A stretch of DNA of 64,000 nt from contig JACPEA010000003.1 of the NCBI GenBank assembly GCA_016183765.1, positions 1 through 64,000 on the forward strand, given 5' to 3'. The position numbers and the translations under genes are program-made. Below the pieces are notes generated by a model. It made no database searches and was not told the origin of the DNA. It saw nothing but the letters and a program-made list of their open reading frames with translations. Shown here piece by piece: positions 16,547 to 23,680 of the stretch; position 1 is the stretch's first letter, and every line of letters begins with the position of its first letter. The DNA is from Bacteroidota bacterium (GTDB taxonomy: Bacteria; Bacteroidota; Bacteroidia; Chitinophagales; Chitinophagaceae).

Positions 16547-17227
16547 TTACTGAACGGTCTTGATCACGTTCCACATCTGTTCGGCCACAAAGAGGTTGCC
16601 AGTATGGGTCAGGTGTACCCGGTCGGTGGTGAGGATACCGGACTCTTTGTTCTGCGGGTTATTCTTCAGGTTATAGTTGATGAATCCGGCACGCAGGTCT
16701 ACCAGCGGAATGTTTTTCCTGGCGGCAAAGGAACGTATCCAGTTACTGTACTGGTTCAGGTCGCCATCCTGCTGGTTGGAGTTATCGGTTTTTTCGCCGA
16801 TCACGGCCGGGGTACAAAGCACCACTTTGCTGCCCGACGTCTGCAGTTTGTTCACCACAGCCTCGTAAAAACGGCCGAACTTATTATAATCGGTGCCTGT
16901 TCCGCTGGAAGTCTTGTGCCACACATCATTGACCCCTACGTAGATCACCACGATATCTGCATTGTGTTTGAGTACATCTGATTCCATTCGCAGGTAGAGA
17001 TCATAGATCTTATCGCCACCGATACCCGCACCGATGAGCTCGTATTTATCCGCTCCCATTTCCGCGGCTATCAGGGAATCCATGAGCCTGATATACCCCC
17101 CGGGATTAGCCCCAGCCTGGGTAATGGAATCGCCAAAGAATACGACTTTCTTTTTCTTATCAAAGTTGAATGACATAAGGATCATGCTGGTTACAAATAC
17201 GGCGAGGAGAATGAGTTTGCTGGTCAT
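16547..17227 (-). CDS. Secreted SGNH/GDSL-type esterase
   Basis: A 226-aa hydrolase with an N-terminal signal or anchor segment (MTSKLILLAVFVTSMILMSF) and the SGNH blocks: VVFFGDSITQAG (Ser nucleophile), GIGGDKIYD (oxyanion Gly), VGVNDVW (oxyanion Asn) and DRVHLTHTG (catalytic Asp-x-x-His). It is likely an esterase or carbohydrate deacetylase of the cell envelope. The open frame runs on to 17347, but that extension translates GTGAATN array DNA, so I start at 17227. Confidence 0.88.
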   Translation of the reverse strand: MTSKLILLAVFVTSMILMSFNFDKKKKVVFFGDSITQAGANPGGYIRLMDSLIAAEMGADKYELIGAGIGGDKIYDLYLRMESDVLKHNADIVVIYVGVNDVWHKTSSGTGTDYNKFGRFYEAVVNKLQTSGSKVVLCTPAVIGEKTDNSNQQDGDLNQYSNWIRSFAARKNIPLVDLRAGFINYNLKNNPQNKESGILTTDRVHLTHTGNLFVAEQMWNVIKTVQ

Positions 17228-17395
17228 AGTTGGTTTTATTGTGAATGGTGAATGGGCAAAGGGTAGTCGTGAGACGTGAATCGTCAGTCGGCAGTCGTGA
17301 ATCGTGAGTAATGCAGGTACTGCAGCCCCTAACTCCCTACTCACCACTTACCACTTACCACTTACCACTCACCACTCACCACTCACGATTCACCC
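17228..17395. repeat. GTGARTN heptamer array upstream of the GDSL gene, inverted arms
   Basis: The left arm has TTGTGAA, TGGTGAA, TGGGCAA, TCGTGAG, ACGTGAA, TCGTCAG, TCGGCAG, TCGTGAA, TCGTGAG in 7-bp register. The right arm has CTCACCA and CTTACCA units (four to eight copies) ending about 17393. Confidence 0.88.
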
Positions 17396-17494
17396 CCTCG
17401 GCCCCAAGATACTGATTTCTGGTCCACGCAAACAGGGTATCTAACAATCGATTCCGGCCGGCGGGCAAAAGAATCCCCGTAGAACCGGAAAAAA

Positions 17495-17526
17495 TTTGGA
17501 ACAATTGTTGCCCCACCCTATTTTTG
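17495..17526 (+). promoter_or_regulatory. tRNA-Gln promoter (TTTG-N20-TATTTTTG)
   Basis: TTTG at 17495-17498, 20 bp, TATTTTTG at 17519-17526, with the tRNA starting 27 bp later. A full consensus match. Confidence 0.85.
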
Positions 17527-17553
17527 CACCCCATTCGATAAGAATGTGCGGAT

Positions 17554-17624
17554 TGCCCGATAGTATAAGGGTAGTACAACTGATTTTGGTTCAGTATGTC
17601 GTGGTTCGAATCCATGTCGGGCAA
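17554..17624 (+). tRNA. tRNA-Gln (anticodon TTG)
   Basis: Acceptor TGCCCGA/TCGGGCA, anticodon stem ACTGA/TCAGT with loop TTTTGGT (anticodon TTG), T arm GTGGTTCGAATCCAT. A U1-A72 first pair is typical of tRNA-Gln. It has its own promoter and terminator. Confidence 0.95.
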
Positions 17625-17663
17625 CAAAAGGGAAAGGAGCAATTCTTTCCCTTTTGTATTTTT
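17625..17663 (+). terminator. Terminator of tRNA-Gln
   Basis: A 12-bp perfect stem CAAAAGGGAAAG/CTTTCCCTTTTG with an 8-nt loop, followed by TATTTTT. Confidence 0.85.
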
Positions 17664-17916
17664 ACTAATATCCCCCTGCCTGCTCTTTTTAGCTGAAATC
17701 ACTTCTGGTGGCGCGACGGATATTCACGTAGTTGCATAAAAGATCCACCACTGGCTTACTTCTCCTGCCTGCCTGAATCTGGTGACCATTTTGCGGTCTT
17801 CCCACTACATTTGAATACATATTTTATACTGATAATCAACTAATTAGACCCAATTTACATCGGGATCTTTAAAATTGGCACGGTATTTTCATCTACCTGG
17901 ATATAAATGATCCGCT

Positions 17917-18405
17917 ATGAAAAAGTTATTTACACTGGTTCTATTACTGACCACCCTTGCTGCAGTTAGTCCGGCACAGGCCCAGGTAAAACTGAACGTG
18001 AACATCAACATTGGCAACCAGCCCGTTTGGGGACCGGTAGGCTACGATTACGTTGAATATTACTACCTGCCTGATATTGATGTGTACTATTATGTGCCCG
18101 AACGCAGGTTCATTTACCTGGAAGGCAATCGCTGGATCTTTGCAGCCAGTTTACCCGGCCGTTATCGCGGGTTTGATATTTACACCGGCTACAAAGTAGT
18201 GATCAACGAACCCAGGCCTTACCTGCGTGGCGATGTGTACCGGGTAAAATATGCCCCCTACAAAGGCGGCCGTGGACCCAGACAGGTCATTATCCGCGAC
18301 AGCCACGATAACCGGTACAAACAGAATGGCCCTTCCTATAACCCGCATAAAGACAGGGGTAATGGAAAAAACAAGGGCCGCGGCAAAGGACACGACGACT
18401 ATTGA
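17917..18405 (+). CDS. Small secreted basic protein of unknown function
   Basis: A 162-aa protein with a clear signal peptide (MKKLFTLVLLLTTLAAVSPAQAQ). The mature part is rich in aromatic residues (WGPVGYDYVEYYYLPDIDVY, WIFAASLPGRYRGFDIYTGY), followed by a Gly/Lys/Arg-rich low-complexity tail (GNGKNKGRGKGHDDY). I know similar conserved hypothetical exported proteins from Bacteroidota, but no function. A good hairpin terminator follows. The gene stands alone between tRNA-Gln and a 740-bp non-coding stretch. Confidence 0.8.
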   Translation: MKKLFTLVLLLTTLAAVSPAQAQVKLNVNINIGNQPVWGPVGYDYVEYYYLPDIDVYYYVPERRFIYLEGNRWIFAASLPGRYRGFDIYTGYKVVINEPRPYLRGDVYRVKYAPYKGGRGPRQVIIRDSHDNRYKQNGPSYNPHKDRGNGKNKGRGKGHDDY

Positions 18406-18429
18406 TACATCCATGAACAACCACTATAT

Positions 18430-18454
18430 AAAAGCAGGCAATACGCCTGCTTTT
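18430..18454 (+). terminator. Terminator of the secreted basic protein gene
   Basis: Stem AAAAGCAGGC/GCCTGCTTTT with a 5-nt loop, 25 bp past the stop codon, followed by ATT. Confidence 0.8.
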
Positions 18455-18460
18455 ATTGTA

Positions 18461-19145
18461 ATAAAGAGAACCCATGATAACTGCCCCCGGAGGGAACGCT
18501 TATCTTTTTGAAAAAAAGCAGCGACAGTTTCTGTGATCCTCAACAGCCATCCAGTATCACCGGTATTGCCAATCCATCTCCGCCAAACTTCGGCGTTCAA
18601 GATATTTAATATTGATAATCAATTACTTAACTCAATCCGTTGGTGAATTCACTTACTAATCTTTTTCCGTACAAGACAAACCTGTTGTAACCTATTGATT
18701 GTCATTATTTAGTAGGTAGATAACCTGCAGATGACCCGTAGATAACCCGCCTATAACCCGCAGATAACCCGCCTCTTTAAAGAGGCGGGATACAGGGGAG
18801 ATTATTAGGGTATATTAGCAGTTTATCAGAGAAAGCTCATACGCTAAGATCAGGAAAGAAGCAGCCGCAGTTCTGTTGTAGATCCAGGTCAGCTATGCAA
18901 CAAGTTTGCACCTGCGGGTGAAGTAACCGGTCTCAGTTTTTCCGCCATCACCGGGCAAAACATTTGCATTGTTTTTGTTTAAAAGTCAGCAGGATAGCGC
19001 TTCTGATCGATTGTTTTCTGTTGTATCTTTATAAAGCCTATTTGACAGGCTTTCCTGAAGCACTCCCCCGCTACTTCTCAAAGCCTTGCCTTTTGACACT
19101 AATACAAAGAAAACTGCATCCTATTCGGTCAAACTACTGATTGCC
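18461..19145. other. Non-coding stretch before the serine hydrolase gene
   Basis: No credible gene is visible on either strand. Three things can be seen: a TTGATAATCAA-like motif at 18609-18626, similar to one at 17828-17843; a tandem array of (GC)AGATAACCCGC words at 18715-18770; and a 22-nt perfect palindrome at 18768-18789. The remainder is featureless to me. Confidence 0.5.
18715..18790. repeat. AGATAACCCGC tandem words ending in a perfect palindrome
   Basis: About five degenerate units of 10-13 bp (GTAGATAACCTGC, AGATGACCC, GTAGATAACCCGC, CTATAACCCGC, AGATAACCCGC) run into CCCGCCTCTTTAAAGAGGCGGG (18768-18789), copy 3 of the TCCCGC/GCGGGA palindrome family. Confidence 0.7.
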
Positions 19146-20255
19146 ATGAAACAGACGACACAACCCATGTTATGGCTTGTTGGAACACTGCTTTTGTTCA
19201 GCATGGTGTTAACCTCCTGTACAAAAAACACTGCCCGGACAACTCCCGCCAATATCCAGTTAACCGAAGCCATCAGAACCCGGCTGGCAGCAGCAGCCGA
19301 CAGCGTATTCAAAAAAGGGCAAACACCTGGTATGATCGCTATCCTATCGGCAGAAGGAGAAGAGGACCTGATCCTGAAAAGAGGCGTAGCCAATATGGCC
19401 ACCGGTGAATCGATGAGCGAGAACAGTTACTGGCGCATTGCCAGCAACACCAAAACATTCGTGGGCGCAGCAGTGCTGCTACTGGTGGAAGAAGGAAAAA
19501 TAAACCTGGACAGCTCCATCTCTTTTTACCTGCCGGAATATAAAATACCCAAAGGCAACCGGATCAAGGTTCGGATGCTGGGTAATATGACCAGCGGTCT
19601 ATACAATTATACCGATGATGATTATTTTTGGATCCGGATGAACGCCGATCATTTTGTGAAGACCTATCCTCCGGATTCCATGCTGGCCATTGCTTTCAGT
19701 CGCCCCAATAATTTTGAGCCCGGTACACAATACGAATACTGCAATACCAATACTATTCTGCTGGGCCTGCTGATGGAAAAAGTTACCGGCAAAACTGCCC
19801 GGGCCGTGATAGAAGAAAAACTGCTGCAACCCCTGCAGCTGACCCATACCTACTGGGGAGGTCCCGATTTTATCAGCAAGCCCTATATTCATGGCTATAA
19901 CAAGGATTATACCGTCCTGCAGGATGCGACTAACTGGAACCCTTCCTGGGGATATACAGCCGGCATCTTGATCTCCAATTTTGCCGATATGAAGATCTGG
20001 GCCAGAGCAGTGGCAGAAGGCAGTCTGTTATCAGAAAAAATGAAAAAGGAACGATTTGGCTGGATCGGCAACTATTATGGTTTCGGTGTCATGAAAGCAG
20101 GACCCTGGATCGGCCACTCCGGTAATATTCCGGGGTACAACTCGCATGTTCTGTATGATACCGGCAGAAAAATGACACTGATCATTCTGACCAATATGGA
20201 TACCGACACACCGGTCGAATCTTTTTCGGAAGCATTCAGGACCATCCTTAACTGA
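19146..20255 (+). CDS. Serine hydrolase, beta-lactamase/DD-peptidase-like lipoprotein
   Basis: A 369-aa protein of the class C beta-lactamase-like fold (S12 group). I start at the ATG at 19146, which gives a lipoprotein signal with lipobox LTSC (Cys25). The catalytic motifs are SNTK (S100-K103), YCN (in QYEYCNTNTI) and the HSG triad GHSGNIPGY near the C-terminus. Such lipoproteins are usually D-aminopeptidases, esterases or cell-wall peptidases; this sequence does not decide which. The frame can extend to 19086, but that start lacks a signal sequence. Confidence 0.85.
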   Translation: MKQTTQPMLWLVGTLLLFSMVLTSCTKNTARTTPANIQLTEAIRTRLAAAADSVFKKGQTPGMIAILSAEGEEDLILKRGVANMATGESMSENSYWRIASNTKTFVGAAVLLLVEEGKINLDSSISFYLPEYKIPKGNRIKVRMLGNMTSGLYNYTDDDYFWIRMNADHFVKTYPPDSMLAIAFSRPNNFEPGTQYEYCNTNTILLGLLMEKVTGKTARAVIEEKLLQPLQLTHTYWGGPDFISKPYIHGYNKDYTVLQDATNWNPSWGYTAGILISNFADMKIWARAVAEGSLLSEKMKKERFGWIGNYYGFGVMKAGPWIGHSGNIPGYNSHVLYDTGRKMTLIILTNMDTDTPVESFSEAFRTILN

Positions 20256-20321
20256 TCGATCCTGCAGGCCTGTAGCTATTTTTGTACCAACGTTTCAATA
20301 ACAATCCTTGAGGTTAATCGT

Positions 20322-20906
20322 ATGCCCAATTCCATGAAGACCCTTTTACAAGAGATCCGTAGCTGCACCGTCTGCAGCAAGCACCTTCCGGATGGCCCCA
20401 GGCCCATTGTTGCCGCCAGTTCCAAGAGCAGGCTGATCATTATTGGCCAGGCCCCGGGAAAACTGGTGCATGCCTCCGGCATTCCCTGGAACGATAAAAG
20501 TGGTGATAACCTCCGCAACTGGCTGGGTATTGACAGCCAGACTTTTTACGATGCTGATAAAGTAGCGCTGATCCCCATGGGCTTCTGTTATCCCGGAACC
20601 GGTAAACATGGCGACCTGCCTCCCAGGCCCGAATGTGCCCCGTTATGGCATCAGCGCTTATTCGATCTGTTATCGGGGTCGCGGCTGACCCTGCTGATTG
20701 GTCAGTATGCACAACACTATTACCTGGACAACAATGCCAAAAGCAACCTCACCGAAACAGTGCATCATTTCAGGAAATATTTACCGGAATATTTTCCTTT
20801 ACCCCATCCTTCTCCGAGGAATAATATCTGGCAGGCAAAAAATAAATGGTTCGGCAAAGAAGTATTACCGGAACTAAAAAAAAGAGTGGCTGCCTGTCTT
20901 GTCTGA
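20322..20906 (+). CDS. Uracil-DNA glycosylase superfamily protein
   Basis: A 194-aa protein with the UDG-fold signatures: IIIGQAPGKLVHASG (motif I, residues 40-54), the central GFCYPGTGKHGDLPPRPECAP, and LPHPSPRNN near the C-terminus, equivalent to motif II. The N-terminal CTVC pair is reminiscent of Fe-S UDGs, but the other two cluster ligands are not obvious. It probably removes uracil or related bases, but some members of this COG1573-like group have no shown activity. A second ATG at 20334 is also possible. Confidence 0.78.
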   Translation: MPNSMKTLLQEIRSCTVCSKHLPDGPRPIVAASSKSRLIIIGQAPGKLVHASGIPWNDKSGDNLRNWLGIDSQTFYDADKVALIPMGFCYPGTGKHGDLPPRPECAPLWHQRLFDLLSGSRLTLLIGQYAQHYYLDNNAKSNLTETVHHFRKYLPEYFPLPHPSPRNNIWQAKNKWFGKEVLPELKKRVAACLV

Positions 20907-21042
20907 CCTTTGTCAATACCAGTATCTTCTTGGTGCGTAAAAAATCCGCTGCCATTCATACACACCAGCCTCAGTTCAGCCATATTACCCTTTGTACGCA
21001 GAGGAATATCCCTGATATTTATCTACCCAAACAGCAACACAA

Positions 21043-21552
21043 ATGAAGATAGAAAATATCGCCCCTACGGATATCGACACCGTGTTTGACCTGTACCGGA
21101 TAGCAGCCGATTACCAGCGAAGCAAACAAACCGTAGTGGTATGGCCTGAGTTTGACCGGGATATGGTGGAAACAGAGATCAGGGAACAACGGCAATGGAA
21201 ACTGCTGATCGATGGTCAGATTGCCTGTATCTGGGCAATTACTTTCAGTGATGAACAGATCTGGGAAGAACGTAACCGGGATACTGCCATCTATATACAC
21301 CGTATTGCCATCCACCCGGATTTCAGGGGACAGCATTTTGTGAAACGGATCGTTGAATGGGCAAAAGATCATGCCAGGCTGCACGATAAAGCGTATATCC
21401 GCTTGGATACGCTGGACCGGAATACCGGCCTGATCAAACACTATACAGCATCGGGCTTTACCTTCCTGGGTATGTTCAATATGCAGAACACAGAAGGTTT
21501 ACCCGGGCATTATCACGGGAAACCCGTTTGCCTGTTCGAGATTCCGCTATAA
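21043..21552 (+). CDS. GNAT-family N-acetyltransferase
   Basis: A 169-aa protein with the GNAT core: beta-4 IHRIAIHPDFRGQHFVKRIVEW (residues about 86-107), containing the acetyl-CoA pyrophosphate loop in the form R-G-Q-H-F, followed by the DTLDRNTGLIKHYTASGF segment typical of the C-terminal half. Substrate unknown. It stands as a single gene between the UDG-like gene and the DUF1801 pair. Confidence 0.85.
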   Translation: MKIENIAPTDIDTVFDLYRIAADYQRSKQTVVVWPEFDRDMVETEIREQRQWKLLIDGQIACIWAITFSDEQIWEERNRDTAIYIHRIAIHPDFRGQHFVKRIVEWAKDHARLHDKAYIRLDTLDRNTGLIKHYTASGFTFLGMFNMQNTEGLPGHYHGKPVCLFEIPL

Positions 21553-21637
21553 ACCGGTCATGAGGGTTTGATTTTGGCGGATCTATTTGCTAATATTGAA
21601 GTGTAAAGGATTTTTTTTACCCTCATATTCCCTTGTT

Positions 21638-22024
21638 ATGCAAAGTCGCAACAATACCGTTACAGATGTGCCTTCCTATATTGCCGGTTTTCCGGCAGGT
21701 ACCGCTAAACTGCTGAAGCAATTCAGGGATATCATACGCAAAGCCACCCCTGAAGCAGAAGAACTGATCAGTTATGGCATGCCGGCGTATAAATACCATG
21801 GGGTACTGGTGTATTTTGCCGGATACGAGAAACATGTGGGCTTCTATCCTACCCCTTCCGTTATCAAGGAGTTTGCCGGTAAGATCTCCCGATACAAGTA
21901 TTCAAAAGGCGCTGTCCAGTTTCCGCTGGATGAACCCATTCCGGTTTCACTGGTGACCCAGATGGTCAAATTCAGGATGAAGGAGAACCTTGCCAAAACA
22001 GCGACGAAAAAAAGGGCCAAATGA
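21638..22024 (+). CDS. DUF1801 (YdhG-like) protein, copy A
   Basis: A 128-aa protein with the DUF1801 pattern: RDIIRKATPEAEELISYGMPAYKYHGVLVYFAGYEKHVGFYP near the N-terminus, then KGAVQFPLDEPIP. Family function is unclear; the fold is an alpha/beta domain that may bind small ligands or proteins. I start at 21638 because the upstream extension begins in poorly supported sequence. It overlaps the next gene by 4 bp (ATGA), so the two are translationally coupled. Confidence 0.85.
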   Translation: MQSRNNTVTDVPSYIAGFPAGTAKLLKQFRDIIRKATPEAEELISYGMPAYKYHGVLVYFAGYEKHVGFYPTPSVIKEFAGKISRYKYSKGAVQFPLDEPIPVSLVTQMVKFRMKENLAKTATKKRAK

Positions 22025-22455
22025 AGCCCAAACAAAAAATGCAGGAAGTTTCTTTCCGGGATATAGACGAATTTCTCGACTACCTACCTGCTGACGAACG
22101 AATGATCACCGAGAGTTTGCGGCAGATCATACTTGGCTGCGATTCCCGCATCACAGAAAAGCTTTCCTATAATGTACCGTATTACAAACTGCACAGACGG
22201 TTCTGTTTTATCTGGCCTGCTTCTATATTATGGGGAAAGAAAAAGAGCTATGAAGGGGTTCGGCTGGGATTTACTTCGGGGCACCTGCTCTCCGACGCAA
22301 GCGGTTACCTTGACCGGGGTAACCGGAAATTCGTATCGTATAAGGATTTCCGGTCTGTTACAGAAATAGAGGCGGATACACTCAGGGCCTATTTATACGA
22401 AGCGCTGGCCATAGATGAGAATGCCGCCAGAAGTAGGTCTTTCAACAAATTTTGA
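22021..22455 (+). CDS. DUF1801 protein, copy B
   Basis: A 144-aa relative of the preceding gene (DERMITESLRQIILGCDSRITEKLSYNVPYYKLHRRFCFIWP). Only the N-terminal DUF1801 core is shared; the C-terminal part differs. Its ATG overlaps the stop of copy A by 4 bp. It may be an old tandem duplication followed by strong divergence. Function unknown. Confidence 0.8.
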   Translation: MKPKQKMQEVSFRDIDEFLDYLPADERMITESLRQIILGCDSRITEKLSYNVPYYKLHRRFCFIWPASILWGKKKSYEGVRLGFTSGHLLSDASGYLDRGNRKFVSYKDFRSVTEIEADTLRAYLYEALAIDENAARSRSFNKF

Positions 22456-22527
22456 CCCGTTGTATGAGCTACGGATAAATCAAGGGAAGTATTGTACATT
22501 GTTGTATGGGCAACACAAAACCAGCGC

Positions 22528-23595
22528 ATGAAAAAAGGGCTTTTATTCAGGATACATTCATTTACGGGTTTATTGTCGGGTATTTTTATCCTGCTGATGT
22601 CGATCTCCGGATCCGTACTCGTATTTCATGAAGAACTGGACAGCCTGCAACACCCGGCCATGCAACAGCAGGCGGGCCAGCCTTTGTTACCGGTCGACAG
22701 CTGTTACCGCAGCCTGCAGAAAGAATTTCCCCATGCACAGATCAGCAGCTGTATGCTGGCAGAGAATACCGGGCAACCGTTCATTTTTTCGGTATATGAT
22801 TCTTCCTACCGTAAGGGAACACAGACCATGCAGGTATTTGTACATCCGCAAACCGCGCAGGTACTGGCATTCCGGGGAGCAGGTAAGGACAGGGAACATA
22901 ATTTCATGGCATGGCTCACCGTATTTCACAACTCGTTCCATCTTAAGAAAAAAGGAGAATGGCTACTGGGTGTTTTTGGCCTACTGTTCCTGGTAAGCCT
23001 TTGCACCGGCATCATTCACTACCGGAAAAAGATCGTTCCTGTTCTGTTGTTCAAAAGACCCCTGTACCGCCGGAACAACCTGCACCAGCTGATCGGCGTG
23101 TATGCCCTGCTGTTTAACCTGCTCATTGGCGCCAGCGGGGTATGGATGCAGCGGTATGTATTTACCCGGGCGTTCTATGCTGCGGAGCAACCTTATACAA
23201 ACACCCGAAAACCATCTCCTGCCCTCTTCTTTCGCCTGGACAGCTCCCTGAAATCCGTTCAGCGGCAACACCCGGCTTTTACCGCTCATGTCATTTATTT
23301 TGCACCCAACCGGGAAAGAAATACAGCCGTGTATGGAAGCCGCTCTACCAATCATTTCATTCATTCAAAAAAATTTGCAGATGCTGTTTTCCTGGATAGT
23401 GCAGGGCGTATTGCCAGGACCGCTTTTGTAACCGAGATCATCCCGGAAAACCGGAGAGATATCATCAATGCACAGCTGCATTTTGGCCGTTACGGCGGAT
23501 GGCCCGTAAAACTCTTATATAGCCTGTTCGGCCTGACCGTGGCGATACTGAGCATCACCGGTTTCCTCCTCTGGCTCAAAAGATCCACCCACTAA
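22528..23595 (+). CDS. PepSY-associated membrane protein
   Basis: A 355-aa inner-membrane protein of the PepSY_TM family. It has an N-terminal helix (FRIHSFTGLLSGIFILLMSISGSVLVFHEELD), a periplasmic PepSY-like region, paired helices around residues 140-165 (FHNSFHLKKKGEWLLGVFGLLFLVSLCTGIIHYRKK) and 190-215 (HQLIGVYALLFNLLIGASGVW), and a last helix near the C-terminus. Members are often linked to iron/siderophore uptake or flavin reduction beside TonB receptors, but no such neighbour is present. I start at 22528 (MKKGLLFRIHS). A hairpin follows the stop. Confidence 0.85.
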   Translation: MKKGLLFRIHSFTGLLSGIFILLMSISGSVLVFHEELDSLQHPAMQQQAGQPLLPVDSCYRSLQKEFPHAQISSCMLAENTGQPFIFSVYDSSYRKGTQTMQVFVHPQTAQVLAFRGAGKDREHNFMAWLTVFHNSFHLKKKGEWLLGVFGLLFLVSLCTGIIHYRKKIVPVLLFKRPLYRRNNLHQLIGVYALLFNLLIGASGVWMQRYVFTRAFYAAEQPYTNTRKPSPALFFRLDSSLKSVQRQHPAFTAHVIYFAPNRERNTAVYGSRSTNHFIHSKKFADAVFLDSAGRIARTAFVTEIIPENRRDIINAQLHFGRYGGWPVKLLYSLFGLTVAILSITGFLLWLKRSTH

Positions 23596-23597
23596 AA

Positions 23598-23657
23598 AAC
23601 CGTGCCTTTGTGCCTTTGTGTGAAAATATTCTCTCACAAAGGCACAAAGGAACGGTT
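23598..23657. terminator. CTTTGTGC-word hairpin between PepSY and VPS10 genes
   Basis: A 23-bp stem (23598-23620 with 23635-23657, one mismatch) built of GCCTTTGT octamers. It is a near copy of the hairpin at 16480-16545 and also separates two convergent genes. Confidence 0.75.
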
Positions 23658-23680
23658 GGATCTCTTTAGCAGATGTAGGC

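Noticed and set aside
17228..17347. N-terminal extension of the GDSL esterase
   Set aside because: It is array DNA; the start at 17227 gives a proper signal segment.
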